Shown here piece after piece: positions 1 through 12,430 of a stretch of 64,000 nt of DNA (position 1 is the stretch's first letter; every line of letters begins with the position of its first letter). Under the pieces are notes generated by a model, which worked only from the letters and a program-made list of their open reading frames with translations, was not told where the DNA came from and made no database searches. The DNA comes from Clitopilus passeckerianus (Eukaryota > Basidiomycota > Agaricomycetes > Agaricales > Entolomataceae). The stretch covers positions 1 to 64,000 of the forward strand of contig CALYLX010000033.1 in assembly GCA_944990035.1 (NCBI GenBank), written 5' to 3'. A program made the translations under genes and the position numbers.

Positions 1-293
1 ACACCTGTACAATACTAGCAACCCCCGATATTTTGTAGCATAACGCAATGCGCAATTCATGAAGGTCACATCCCATTCATCTTGCACCCGAGAGTATTCC
101 GACATAAAACCCGAGATGTATTGAAGTCTTTACAATTCTTAACAGTGGTATGCAGTGATAATGATATAACTAAATGAAGTGCGGTATATTAAATGTAAGC
201 AGGGAATGAGAGGTATTGCGTATCCAACATGAACTATGAACAATGCAGGAAGAATGTGAGATTGAGTGTGCGCAGCGTATCGATCTTGTCTCT

Positions 294-1148
294 TCATAAT
301 GCCTGGATGCTGGGTTTTGAGACCTCGAATGGCAGCGGGGGTATCTCTATCTTCTTTTCTGAGACATGGGCAGCTGCGAGTTCATCGGCTTTACCCTTGA
401 CCCACGAATATTTTGTGTGGCCTTCGACAATTGTCTGTGTCCCGAATTCGGAGTCATAATCGTCCTCCTTTTCTTTGGACAATTCTGTCTCGCCAGTGGG
501 TTGTGGTATCGTGTGCTCTACAACCGTCCATGACTCCGAATCCTTCTCCCGGAGAGCTTCGTTGGCAGACCGAGTGGTGTCTGGTGAGTCCGCGGAGGTA
601 GGCCGTGGTGGGACTGGTGGGACATCGTTTGATTCTGTTGTGCCGTTCGGAGACTTGGGTTTGAGGTCCTTATTGGACACTTTCTTCCACAACTGTTTCC
701 CGGCGTCCTTTACGAGCTTTCCGAGGACCAGGAATGGGTCATCCTCCTCTGTGAACTCCCTGGGCGCCGAACCAGCTGGCCCAGTCGAGCCAGCCCTCCG
801 TGCCTGCTGCTCTATCTCCTCATCCGTCCACATCGGGTTTCCACTCTGAATATGTTGCATACGTTGGCGTCGTCGGTCTGCTAGCTGTCGGCGCGCAGCC
901 ATGCCGAGAGGAGCGCTTGACTTCCTTTTACGCGGCGCAAGGTCCGGGAGAGGCGCAAATGTCACATTTTGAGATCGGTTTGAGGAGGATGTCGAGTTTC
1001 TACTGGAAGGCGCTGCGTCAAGGATTCCAGTTGGCGAGGAGGGAGTGGACGATGCAGCCGAAGAAGGAAAACCATGACCATCGTTTGAAGATGGGATATC
1101 CAGAGAAATAGACGCTGGCTTCTCCGCCGATAGGCTTTCAATCGTCAT
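294..1148 (-). CDS. conserved-looking hypothetical protein, 284 aa
   Basis: Single uninterrupted exon with an ATG at 1148 and a stop at 294. I do not recognise the family. The N-terminal third is Ser/Pro-rich and probably disordered. Around residues 75-100 there is a basic stretch (RKRK, then RRQLADRRRQR). The middle has an acidic-to-charged segment ending in a helix-like block (DPFLVLGKLVKDAGKQLWKK). The C-terminal part carries a PPVPPRP proline motif that could bind SH3 domains and a hydrophobic patch (TKYSWVKGKADELAAAHV). There is no signal peptide or membrane segment. Upstream ORFs on the same strand (1153-1359) are separated by a stop and do not look coding. It could be nuclear because of the basic block, but that is a guess. 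Codon-level coherence and the long open frame are the main support. Confidence 0.6.
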   Translation of the reverse strand: MTIESLSAEKPASISLDIPSSNDGHGFPSSAASSTPSSPTGILDAAPSSRNSTSSSNRSQNVTFAPLPDLAPRKRKSSAPLGMAARRQLADRRRQRMQHIQSGNPMWTDEEIEQQARRAGSTGPAGSAPREFTEEDDPFLVLGKLVKDAGKQLWKKVSNKDLKPKSPNGTTESNDVPPVPPRPTSADSPDTTRSANEALREKDSESWTVVEHTIPQPTGETELSKEKEDDYDSEFGTQTIVEGHTKYSWVKGKADELAAAHVSEKKIEIPPLPFEVSKPSIQAL

Positions 1149-2335
1149 TGGATTAGTGTAGAGCTTCTGGATCGACGAGCGCCAAGTTGCAACGAGAGTT
1201 CTGAGTAAAAAGACGCCTTATCCTGCCAACAATAAGGACCGCATGAATGTATTGTCGGGTAAGGTAAGGTTTCCATAACACGGGCTTACGAGGGGGTTCT
1301 GTGGTAAAACAATTACGAAAGCGGTCCAGAGCACAGCTCAAGTTAGGGTTGGTATACAAGATATAGCGTAAGTTCGAGGACAGAGAACGTAGTGATAGAT
1401 GTCGTCCAAGATGAGACCATTCAGGACAACCGCGAAATTTTCCGCATTGCTATAAATCATGTCGTTGCTCGGTGTCCATATTGGCTGTCGCCCGTAAGGA
1501 GCATGATTGCATGAAAATTCGGTCCCATCAGGAAGAAATGATGGCGTTTCTCATCAACATTCAACGCTTGGGACCTGAATTTCCCTTGGATGGCAGGGTT
1601 CTGCAGTTATTAAGCGGTCGAGATCTATCAAAACGTCAGGAAACTTGAGAGGAAATCCCGACAATGTCATTGAGTGTGGGGAAAATAACCAATGCCGCGA
1701 TAGGCATCGACAGATGTAGAGCAAGTGGGTTGCTCACCATGCCTACACACCATGTGGACGTGTGTGCAGGCCCAGCGTCGAAGATGTCAAGCGAAACACG
1801 GTCAAACACCCACTATCTATTCCGTTCAATGATCATGCATCGTTAACTAGCAACCGTGAACCAGACACAACACCAACCCACTATACATATGATTTTCAGC
1901 ACAACAAATCTTTCTAGAAATAGCCTGCAATTGCTGAACAACTGCAATAGTAATAATGGATCCATCGAGGCAACGAGGCTCAACGGTATGTATAACCCTG
2001 TCAAGCAACGAATGGGGGGTATATTGCGACATACACTCTTCAGCAGAATGCCAAGGAGGGTTGGGTAGGGAGGTAGCTCTGCAAGAAGTCGGGCGGGCAG
2101 GGTTGGATCCGAAACGTGAAAGAGGTAACCTCCCAGAAATTCTAGGGCGAAGCAGGAATGTGCCTCCCAGCCGTGAGGGAACTGCACGAGGCCAGGCCGC
2201 TAAGCAGCCTCTGAGCAAGAGTCGCTCACGCCCGGTAAGCCACAAGTTACTGGCGTAAGACAAGACGATAGACTGTGGGCGACGTTTCCGCAAAGGTGCA
2301 CATTTGGCGTCGATGGTGATCTTCCAAAGTCCCGG
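1149..2335. other. intergenic, no supported gene
   Basis: Several overlapping open frames of 60-150 codons exist here on both strands (for example minus 1847-2293), but none has recognisable motifs, a splice-consistent extension or a better frame than its antisense partner. It probably holds the 5' region of the gene at 294-1148 and the 3' flank of UPF1. Confidence 0.5.
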
Positions 2336-5300
2336 CTAGAAGACGGTAACACCAGACTGAGTACCCGCGTACTGAGACTTGACATCGTCCAGATCAGCCG
2401 ACTCGTCCTGGCTCTTGTAGTCGTACTGAGAGAGGCTGCCGAGATCGCTTGTGCCCGTAACAGACGACGAACCAAACGAACCGCGGCGCCTCAGCCTGTC
2501 GACTTGAGAAAATGCAAGGCTGGGGTTACTTGCACGATCTCCTCCAATGACACTGCTGGCGTCGGTACCTGCACCGCCAGCGTCTTGTGAGACGATCGAC
2601 GAGGCATAACTGTAGGTACTCCGCTTTCCACCATTGACGGAGCGAGGTATAGCCGCACCATAAGGTCCAGGAGCGCCGAACATGGGAAGCCCCGAGGAGT
2701 AAGTGGCCTGAGAGCGAAGTGACTGGGCATCGGAGGGGATGTACCCAAGAGGATCGTGTGCGCGGTAGAAGCTGGCATCGAACCGACTGGGTGTTCCTGA
2801 GCGGCGACCTTGGGCTGTTAACAAAGAATTAGATTGTGGGCGGATGTTGTACATTGTGGGAAGGGCTCACGATCTCCCATCACGCCACCAGCAGGGGTCA
2901 GGTATTCGCGGGCATTAGTCTCGTATCTGCGGAATGAATCCTTGGGAAGTTGGCGACGAGGCTTGCTGAATTGGATCATGCTTGGCTGGAGATTGCTGAG
3001 TGGGCCTTCCACGAGACAACTCTTTTCCTTATAGTGGGTCAGGAGGTAGTGCCACAAGGGGTGCTGAGGGAAAAAAAAACAAGATTAGATTCCGCGCAAT
3101 TAATCAGCATATAAGAGTACGTACCTTGCTCAAGACCTTTGGGTTGCCTAAGATAACCACGCCATACTTGGCGCGAGTAAGAGCGACATTGAGACGACGG
3201 GGATCATTCAAGAAACCAATGCCTTGGTGCTCATTGCTCCTAACACAGGAGAGGATGATATAGTCCTTCTCTCTTCCTTGGAATGCATCAACACTAGCAA
3301 CCTCGATCTCCTTGTAGAGATCCTTCTTGAGAGAGCCGTTGAACTGCATATAATTGACGATGTAAGAACGCTGGCCTTCGTAGGGAGTGACGACACCAAT
3401 CTGGCCAGGAACGACACCAGATTTGAAGAACTTGGTTACAATCTTTTCGACGTTGGATGCTTCGGTCCTGTTGAGGAAAGATGTTCCACTGCTTGAGATT
3501 TCCTCTTGACCAAGGTTCTGGTAGAAGAACATCGGTGTATCGCCAACAGGCCAAGGGAAGTCGACATTCTTCCTCAACCTCTCTGGGGCGGTAACACCGT
3601 TCTGGAGCGTTCCCTCGTAGAACATGTTGGAAGGGAAATCCGACAAGCAGGGGTGCATGCGATATTGAACTTGTAGGCGAATGGGTCGGTTTCCGAGCAG
3701 AACGAGGCGTTCGAACAGCGACTGGGTGAGTCCAGCACGGGCGGCTTTCTTATTCATGATCACTGGACCAAGTTGCTGGTGGTCTCCAACAAGTACGACC
3801 TGCTTGCAGCCCAATACCAAGGGGATCATACACTCTGCAAATTAGATATCAGTCAATGGGAATTTGGATAGGAAGTGAGATGATCATACCGGGCTCGGCA
3901 GCCTGAGTAGCCTCGTCAATCAAGACCGTTCTGAACTTCAGCTTGCTCAACCTTGGATCTCCTGCACCAACACAAGTACAGCAGATCACATCCGCTGCAC
4001 TCAAAATCTCCTTCTCGCACTGCCTGATCAACGTCTTATACTTCCTCTCATCGTTGCTACTCAATTCCCCCTGCTCATTCTTCAACTGGATCAACTTCTG
4101 CAGCTCCACATGCGTAGTGTTGTTGGCGACTTGTTCGTGCAGAGTCAAAAACGCGACACTCGAGTCGAGGGCCTCACGGGATTTGGCGGTGAGACGAACG
4201 ACTTTAAGCCCGGTGATGTGGATCTTTTCGGTCAACTGATCGACAGCGACGTTAGAAGGAGCACAGACGAGGACTTGGCCAGGGTTCATCTTTGCAAGGT
4301 GGTAAACAATGGAGGCGGAGGTGACGGTTTTTCCCGTTCCAGGAGGTCCTTGAATGAGACTGATGGGTTTCTGCAAAACGCTCTTGACTGCATACATCTG
4401 AGAGTGGTTAAGCTCAGGAAGACCGGGAGCTGAGAAACGCTTCGGCATCTGGGTACGGAGAACCTGAGGCTCAAGCTCATGCCCCAAAAGCTTGTGATAC
4501 TAAGAAAAGCAGTGAGTATATGCGGAATGAAGTTTGTAATGGATGCTTACAATATATCCGCTGACGCTCTTCTCGTCAACTGCAAATTGCTTCATGGCGA
4601 GTTGCATGCGATCAAAGCTTGTTGACTTCCAGACGAAGTCTACCGAAAAGTTGTGATTGAGCTCAGAGGGGACACCTTCAGCGCGGCGCAACTCCAGCGC
4701 AATTTCGTCCGAAACGTCTGGCAGTAAATATGTCAACATCAGTGAACGAGTGGCAGGAAGGGAAACAACTTACTGTTGGGAATTTTGATGACATGTCCAA
4801 CGCCCTCCCAAGGTTTGTGCAACTCTCCAGCATATCGTAGACGCAGTTCATCACCTACAGCCAGCCTGACTTCTCCACTTTCCAACTTGGGCAGGCAGAA
4901 GTACGCAATACGCTTCTGGTTCAAGCCCAGATCCCATCGCACGGAGATATCGTTTTGGGTTTGACTCTCCTTGAGGCGTTTGTCATAGTCTGCCTCGATC
5001 TTGACCAAGGGGCCGAATATATTCTGGTACTGGTAAGCATCCTCGTATCGAACGAGGATTGGTTGAGGCTCATCGTCAATTCCAGGCTTCTCTAAATCTT
5101 CGAGAGTGGCGTTGGCGTTGTCGCGCCAGAGTTCTTCAAGCCGGTTGATTTGGTCAAAGGAGATTTGGCGCGAACGAAGCTGCTCGGTCTCGCTAGGAGG
5201 TTTGACGAGCCACGAAAGGAAAGATCGATCGTCGATGAGTGGCGCCCAGAGGGCTGCATTCCATGATATATCTTTGGACACAGCAGCGCATGGTTGACTA

Positions 5301-5930
5301 GAAGAATATCAGTATATGGGCCAAAACTACGCAATTTTACACACCGGCAAAGAAGCACGACAACGGTATCACTCTTGGCCGGGATAAATCCCAGCATGAA
5401 TACATTCTTGCTACCGCAGTTGTAGCATTCCGGAGTAGTCTCTCCGAGTGGGCTCTCCGCGTGTAAGACGACCTCCTTGTGTTTGGCGCGAACAAGATGA
5501 TTGACAATATGCGACGCGGATGTGTTTCCACGAGAGTTGCAGAACCACTTTGAACAGACCAGGCACTTGACGACTGATGCAGGAGAATGTATGCCGCAGT
5601 AGCTTATTGTGAAAATTCAGTTTTCTTTTTAATGAACATGAGCAAACAAAATACACACCTGCAAGCATGTGGAGGCAATTCTAGGCTGCCTTCTTCTTTA
5701 AGGTCGTCTAATACACCGTCAAAGTCGTCCTCTAAATTTCTGGGAGGTAGACCATTTGTGTTGCCGTTGGCGACTATGCCTTGGTAATCAGAGACCGAAA
5801 GGCTTGAGAGATCGATTGAGGAAGCGTTGTCTTGGGTCGTTGCGGTGTATACAGACGAAGTATCGTCTACAATGCCCATACCACCGTAAGATGACGCAGA
5901 GTCATACTGAAAGTTGTCGAACGAGTCCAT
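2336..5930 (-). CDS. UPF1: UPF1 RNA helicase, nonsense-mediated mRNA decay
   Basis: ATP-dependent superfamily 1 RNA helicase of the cytoplasmic mRNA surveillance complex. Eight exons: 5930-5659, 5602-5345, 5297-4774, 4717-4551, 4499-3890, 3834-3125, 3063-2871, 2814-2336. They sum to 3213 nt (1070 aa) and are in frame throughout; introns are 47-61 nt. The Cys/His-rich UPF2-binding domain spans about residues 88-180 ([24 protein letters not shown]). The helicase core has Walker A GPPGTGKT at about 458-465, DEATQAAEP at about 602, [26 protein letters not shown] and [10 protein letters not shown]. Exon 3 joins give the family-typical GHVIKIPN / DEIALELRR stretch. The C-terminal 159 residues (exon 8) are low complexity with six SQ and one TQ dipeptides. 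The start at 5930 is the first ATG before the acidic N-terminus. It is divergent from the catalase gene. Confidence 0.97.
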
Positions 5931-6365
5931 CGTCGTAGATGGCGTTCGCAGTCAAAGATGTAGGATGCTATGCTGTTCTGCAGCTGGTCGGATCCCCAAA
6001 CGGCACCGACAATTTCGCTTACTCAGCAACACAGCACAGCCACGTGTTGGCCTTGCAAAAATTAGCACTCAGCCACAGTCAGCCGGCCCAATGTTGTTCG
6101 TTTTTAGGCTTGCACAATCTCCCAATTCTATGGACGTCCAAATGCACTCCGTTTCAAAAAAAAGGACGTACCCGAATTTAAAGCTATGTGCTGACTGATT
6201 TAAATCTGGAACATTGAATGGCACATCGGCCGGTTCATGACTCTGACTTTGTCTCAGTCTTTTCTGGAGAAATGATATCATTTCCGATTGGCATCGAAAG
6301 CCGGACGTATAAGATGTAGAATGCAATAAACTGAATGCCTAATCAACATACGACCGCCTTTAACG
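5931..6365. promoter_or_regulatory. shared upstream region between UPF1 and catalase
   Basis: This 435-base stretch separates the divergent starts of UPF1 (minus) and catalase (plus), so both promoters must lie within or across it. Two CCAAT pentamers occur near 6088-6092 and 6122-6126. No clear TATA box was found. Its promoter role is inferred from position only. Confidence 0.45.
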
Positions 6366-9025
6366 ATGACTTCTACCGTTCAGAACCTCAAGAAGGGCGC
6401 CCAGCAAGCTGCCTCGGCCCTTACCAAGGACGCCAAAGCCTCTGATCTCCAAAGAAACACTCTTGATACCGAGGCTTTCAAAGGACCGACTTTGACCACT
6501 GACCATGGTACAAAGGTTTCTGATACGGATAATTGGTCCGTATATACGTTTTGTTTATTCCGTCAAATATCGCTTAAACAGCCATAGGTTAAAGGTCACC
6601 AATGGCAAAACTGCCGGTCCTATGCTCCTTGAAGACCAGATCGGTCGAGAGAAGATCCACAGGTTCGATCATGAGCGCATCCCAGAGCGAGTTGTACACG
6701 CTCGAGGTGCCGGCGCTCATGGCCATTTCAAGATTACCGACAATTTCGCGTCCAAGTACACTCATGCACCTATTCTGAATGATACATCTCGTACAACCCC
6801 CGTCTTCGTGCGATTCAGCACGGTTCAGGGTGCCCGTGGCAGCGCTGTAAGGCTTTGAGTTAAACTTTCATCAATATCTCTCTAACCCCGCATATAGGAT
6901 ACTGTTCGTGACGTTCGCGGATTTGCTGTCAGATTCTACACCGAAGAGGGCAATTGGGACATTGTTGGCAATGACATTCCGGTCTTTTTCATACAAGAGT
7001 CCATCAAATTCCCCGACATTATTCATGCAGTGAAGCCTGAGCCCCACAATGAAGTACCTCAGGGGCAATCTGCTCATAACAACTTCTGGGATTTCATCGG
7101 TTTGCAAACGGAATGTATGCGCATTATTACCAGGTTTTCACTTCTATGCTGAATTTATTGTCCAGCTGCGCATATGGCCATGTGGGTTATGTCTGATCGA
7201 GGTACGTTCTGCAGATCTATTCAGGCTATTTATCCTCCGAACGTCAGAATAGGTGTTCCTCGTTCGCTCCGTATGATGCAAGGGTTTGCTGTCAACACAT
7301 ATACTTTGATCAACTCTTCAAATGATCGTACTTTCGTCAAATTTCACTTTATCCCGGAATTGGGAGTTCACAGCCTCGCGTGGGATGAGGCTTTGAAGAT
7401 ATGCGGTCAGGACCCAGGTTTGTACTCAACGTCTCGGGGTTATCGCTGTACTCACTTGCATTGCTAGATTTCCATCGTAAAGACCTTGAAGAAGCTATCA
7501 AGAATGGTTGTCCTGCAAGGTGGAAGTTCGCCATCCAGGTCATTGAGGAGAAGGACGAGCATAATTTCGACTTCGATATTCTTGATGCTACCAAGATTTG
7601 GCCCGAAGAACTTGTTCCTCTCCATGTGATTGGAGAAATGGAGCTCAACCGCACTGTCGACGAATATTTCGCAGAAGTCGAACAAGTCGCTTTCTGCACC
7701 TCCCATGTCGTTCCCGGTATTGGGTTCAGTGACGACCCACTCCTTCAAGGCCGCAATTTTTCGTATTTCGATACCCAGATATCTAGGCTGGGGATTAACT
7801 GGGAGCAAGTGAGTTAGTTCTACTTTCCTCCTCTATCCTCATTTATTCCTGTGCCAGTTGCCCATCAACAGACCTGTCTGCCCGGTCATGAACCACCACC
7901 GCGGTGGCCAAGCCAACCATGTCATCCATCGCGGCACCGTCAACTACTGGCCAAATCGCAAGGGTATAGGAGCTCCTGTTCCCACTTCTCAAGGTGGCTA
8001 TGAAGAGTATGTGGATACCTGGTTTACCTATTACATATATTGACCGGATTTCAGGTTTAAGCAAAAGGTTGAAGGGATGAAGCAACGTATCCGTAGCGAG
8101 AAGTTCCAAGAACACTTCAACCAGGCTCAGCTCTTCTTCAACTCCATGGCACCCTACGAGAAGGCCCACATAATTTCCGCCATCTCGTTCGAGTTGAGTC
8201 ACTGCGATGACCCTGTCGTCTACAAGTCATATATCCATACGCTGAACAACATCGACATCGACCTTGCCAAAACCGTGGCTAAGAACGTTGGAGGAGAGAT
8301 TCCTGACAAACCTGGGCGTCCCAATCACGGCAAGAAGTCCGCTACGCTCTCCCAGAGTCACTATTTCCCCAAGAAACCTACTATTGAGTCCCGTCGCATC
8401 GCTATCCTCATCGCAGATGGGTTCGATAAGTCAGAAGTCGAGTCCGTAATCGCGTCATTGAAGGCAGGGAAAGCATCCGCTTTCCTCATCGGTCCTCGCC
8501 GCGGAGAGATCTACCCCGAGGGTGTCGATGCTTCATCCAATGGAGAAGGTATAATGGTCGACTACCATTTCGAGGGTCAACGATCTACTTTGTTTGACGC
8601 GCTCTATGTTCCTTCTGGTGCTGAGCATGCGAAATCTCTTTCCGAGAATGGACGTACAATTCATTGGATTAGGGAGGCTTTTGGTCATTGTAAGTCTATT
8701 GGGGCTACTGGCGAAGGTATGGTAATGTCTTTATCCTATTGCGGACTCTCCTAACTCTTCTTCCTTCTCTTTTGTAGGTGTCGAATTCGTAAGGAAGGCC
8801 CTTCAGCTTCCGGAGCTGAAATACACTTCCCATGGAGAGGAGAAGGTCACCAATTCGTATGGTGTCATTACCAGTGGTAAATTGAGCCCCACTTCCGTGG
8901 TCAAGGACGTCTTGCATATTCGTGCTGAGGAGAAGAATTTCGTTTCAAATTTTGCTCATGAGATCAGCAAGCATAGGTGCTGGGACAGGGAGACCGATGG
9001 GTTGGTGTCAAAGGTCGCGTATTAA
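6366..9025 (+). CDS. large-subunit heme catalase
   Basis: Decomposes hydrogen peroxide to water and oxygen. Nine exons: 6366-6535, 6588-6846, 6898-7114, 7166-7201, 7253-7417, 7468-7808, 7858-8006, 8055-8716, 8778-9025. They sum to 2247 nt (748 aa), the length of large-subunit fungal and bacterial HPII-type catalases rather than the ~500 aa small type. Distal His is about H94 ([13 protein letters not shown]), distal Asn about N168 (DIVGND), and the proximal heme-ligand Tyr about Y382 ([13 protein letters not shown]). Residues about 600-748 form the extra C-terminal flavodoxin-like (DJ-1/PfpI-type) domain ([22 protein letters not shown]). There is no N-terminal secretion signal, so a cytosolic or peroxisomal enzyme is likely; the C-terminus (KVAY) is not a standard PTS1. 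Intron 1 uses the weak donor GTCCGT. Exon 4 is only 36 nt. Confidence 0.96.
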
Positions 9026-10006
9026 GTGGCCGCTGCGTTGCATATAGTAGTGAAGGAGCGAATGTGTAGTATAGTGATGTAACGTCACTGCAATTGTATA
9101 ATGATATCTCATCCTATGCCAGATCCCATTTGACCAAGAGGCCGACATACACTAAAGTCGTTTTTCACCCTCCCCAAACGTCTGGACAAACGATATGGCC
9201 GAAAGGTAGAGCGAGTAGGTGGCTTAAAGGCATACTGGCGCTTTCCTCCTTCTTTTGCATGTAGAATGCCCTGAACCATCAGTGTATCGCTGGTAGGGGG
9301 AATGCACTTGCTTGGCTGAATGGCCGCACTGCCACAATCCTTGCGCACAGCTACTAAGCGACACTGACTTTTTGGCCTGTAACCCTCCACTCGCCTTCAA
9401 CCGTGATGCTATTGACTAGTATCTTTAACGCGTCGTTCGGTACTGGATATCTCTAAATTGAAGGGTCATGTCCCTAGCTGCTGCTATCACCGAGGTTCAG
9501 CACGACATGATGTTCAGATGTGCCTCCACAACAGCTTGTTTGAACAGTTCGAGTTCTTAACTTCGACCACCACTCTCAAAGGTCACCTAAGCCACACTAC
9601 CGGCCTCCAGTCTACTGCTATATGTGCTCATATCTCTGGTTAAAATGCAATGAGGCATCGTCAACCACGAGGCAAGGCTGCCAACCTCGATGTACTTCCC
9701 ATTACATTGGCCATTTCTTCGATGCCTCTCTGCACATACATCGATTGAACTCTCTGGACTTTGCCGCCAGATTACCCTTCGACCTTGGCCTGATCTTTCT
9801 AGGTCTAGTTTTGGCCTGTCAGCCATCATCTTCAGCCATGGTCGTCAGCCATCTTCTCATTTCCTACAAAGAGTCGTCGGCCTACAGATTATGAGTTTCA
9901 CTTTTTCCCTTCCCTCCGCCAAGATTCCTGCTTGGATCGCTTTTCCAAACATATAAATCTCCTCCCCGCCTAAGGCGTACACACTCTCAACACTCTCTAA
10001 CATATT
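9026..10006. other. intergenic; TATA-like site near the downstream gene
   Basis: No ORF here has recognisable content. A TATAAAT sequence at 9952-9958 lies about 50 bases before the ATG at 10007 and is a plausible core promoter for the next gene. The first part is the 3' flank of the catalase gene. Confidence 0.4.
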
Positions 10007-12430
10007 ATGGAAGACGACGGTCGAGAAGAATCGCCTTTCGCTGACTATGATCATTTCCTATCCCACCCAGACTACGGTCGCCCCGTAAACTTTTCATTTA
10101 TCCCACAACTTCGGAGACAGGTGCTGGCGGCACTCGAGGATGAGGATCGACGAGAATCCGACACGCATAAGAAAATGGGCATGAAAGGAGCCATAGCATT
10201 CAAAGAAGGCTGCCTAGACAGCATGGATACCCGTGTGCCAGGTAATACGGGGAACTGGTACCGCGTACGTTCTAATCTACTTCCATCTCTTATCCGCTCT
10301 AATTCACAAGACTCTTTAGCACATGTGTAATTTCGTAACTTCAAAGGAGGCCAAGCAAGCAATGCTCGCATCGCTCTACATCGACGGTGCAGAAGAAGCG
10401 CACCTCAATGCTGGAGTTCAGCGAGTCTGCTTCAAGAACCCAGAATTAAAGGAGGAGTTATTTGACTCGATGGTCGATCCTCTTTATGAGGACGCGGTCG
10501 CTTAGTTCGTACCACCTTTCTCCTTCATCGGTAGTCACTGACAATGCCATAGTACCTACAACAAGAATGGTGAAATACCCTGTGTTCCAAAGCGAGAACG
10601 ACCTACAGAAATCGACGTCAGTAGTCTTCTCCACGAATGTGACAATCCTCAAAGCCCAATGATCCGGATAAGCTGCGACTTCGACTCCAACTATGGCAAC
10701 ACCAACAAGTTCAAGCAGAGCGTCACCGAAGACATCCGAGCAGTTTCGGGTATTACATTTGATGAGAAGATGCGGCATGCGCTGCACGACCTTATAGAAT
10801 TCATCTATTCTGCAGAGTATTCGATGCTGACCCCAGATTTCATGGAAGGGCGGGAGGATTTTTATGTTACGCTCGACGTGTTCCTTGGGGAAGGTTTTCG
10901 AGGAGACTCGTGTCTCTACAACGAGACAAAAGAAATCGTCGATGAGGCCTTGCCAGACCTTGACCCCGCAACGTTTAATGTAGGCAATTTTACCAGTCAC
11001 AAACTCCCTTCAATGGGAACTGATGATGGTTACTTTCAGATGATTGTCCGATTGGTCAACACCAATCCGGCCCAAGGGGCAATGTATGACAGCATAGGCT
11101 TCTTCGACTCCCAGTACGATCTGCGCCAGCGCGATGCTGGAACCTTTGCGGAGTTTATTGTCTCGATCAATAAACGCCTTTGCAGGGGTGACAAAAAGAA
11201 GGAGAAGAGATTCAAAGAGTGGCTGAGGAGAGTGCTAGTGCCTTGCATCCTTAGAGTCAACAGAACCTTGAATTCCTTTGAGTGCGTGCCATTCTAACAG
11301 AGTCTACTGAAGAAAGTCTACTAACTTGATCCTGAAGTTGCAGTGGGACTCCGGCGCCTCCAGCAGACTCGCTCCACTCAGAGGACCAACTTGACACTCG
11401 CGTTGGATCACCCACAGCAACCCAGGAATCGGCAGCAAGTTCTTCCGGCGATAAGAGACGGCCTCACTTGGTCAGACTCCTGACCGGACCTGTCAAGGAC
11501 GTCGCCCTCTTCGGTAGGCGATATGACTTGAGCGTCAATGCAGTGACCGCACTCGAACTACGTGACGGGGACCCCCGTTTCTTTAACGATCCGCCCACCA
11601 GGACGCGGGCTCGTGCGAAGAAGAGGGGGCGAAAGGCTGGTGGCACCGCCTCACTGCTGACACGAATTGAGGGATGTTCATCCTCCTCCTCCAGACAACC
11701 TCCAGCCCCCACAAACAGAGGGAACCATTCTTCATTGTACCTGCACGAAGCAACCAATAGCAGGTGGGCCGATGATCAGTCTAATAGGGGAGGGCTATTG
11801 GCCCGAATGGATATGCCGGGAACTAATCCCGGGTTAGATCGGCCCTTGCCTTCTCTGATTCAGAGGCTCTATAAGCCGGGCTCTGTGTATCAATACCCAA
11901 ATGCTTCACCGTCGCTTCTTCAGAGGCTTGATCACCCGAATCTGGCGCCTGGACAGCGAGAAGCTTCTCACAGGTCCCCAAGTCCTTCGCCTTCTCTCCT
12001 TAAGAAGCTCGATCAACCAACGCAAGTGCCCAAACCTATCAAGAACGGTATCATGAAGGCCTCTCCATTGTCTCGCATGTCGTCCGGATCAGATCTCTTG
12101 GGTGAACCCTCCGAAGAGTCTACTCTCTTGCCAATCCAAAGTACAAAACGTAAGAGAGGCGCCGACAGCGACGAGAACAGGCATCTGGTAAAACGATCTC
12201 ATGCGGACAACGGTACTACTCCCATGGCCAAGGTCCCTCTGGGTGCTTCGGCGAGACGGAAAGTGAGCACACAGGCGGGTCCTGTCCTCCTTAGGCGGGC
12301 GCTTGCTTCAGTTGGGAACACTTCATCTGGCTCTCGAGGACCGCCTCCGCTCTCCGAGTCTGCGAGCGCTCGAACGAGGTCCACTGCGATATCTACCCTA
12401 AACCGGCCTGTCCACAAAAGTTCGAAATAA
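10007..12430 (+). CDS. unrecognised multi-exon protein with SLLxRL-type repeats
   Basis: Probable four-exon gene: 10007-10264, 10320 to about 10500, about 10553-11281, 11344-12430. Junction 1 (CGC|GTACGT..TTTAG) and junction 3 (GA|GTGCGT..TTGCAG, with a CTACTAAC branch site) are clean. Junction 2 is not: the natural intron 10509-10552 (GTACCA..CATAG) would leave an in-frame TAG at 10503 and shift frame, so there is a frameshift, an unusual splice site, or a broken gene. The first three exons encode a mixed alpha/beta-looking region with no family I know (VNFSFIPQLRRQVLAALED; GTFAEFIVSINKRL). Exon 4 is basic and Ser/Pro-rich with a KKRGRK block and repeated SLL-x-R-L motifs. A nuclear location is possible because of basic clusters (KRKRG). 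Function unknown. Confidence 0.55.
11651..12022 (+). repeat. degenerate SLL-x-[RK]-[LIM] protein repeats
   Basis: Within exon 4 of the gene above the motif recurs five times at irregular spacing: SLLTRIEG, GLLARMDMPG, SLIQRLYKPG, SLLQRLDHPN, SLLKKLDQPT. Four are followed by a Pro or Gly within three or four residues. They look like short amphipathic helices strung on a disordered linker, which suggests multivalent binding. A sixth weak copy (PLSRMSSG) follows. Confidence 0.6.

Noticed and set aside
1847..2293. 148-codon minus-strand open frame
   Set aside because: No motif, no splice partner, overlapping alternative frames equally open, composition unlike the confirmed genes.
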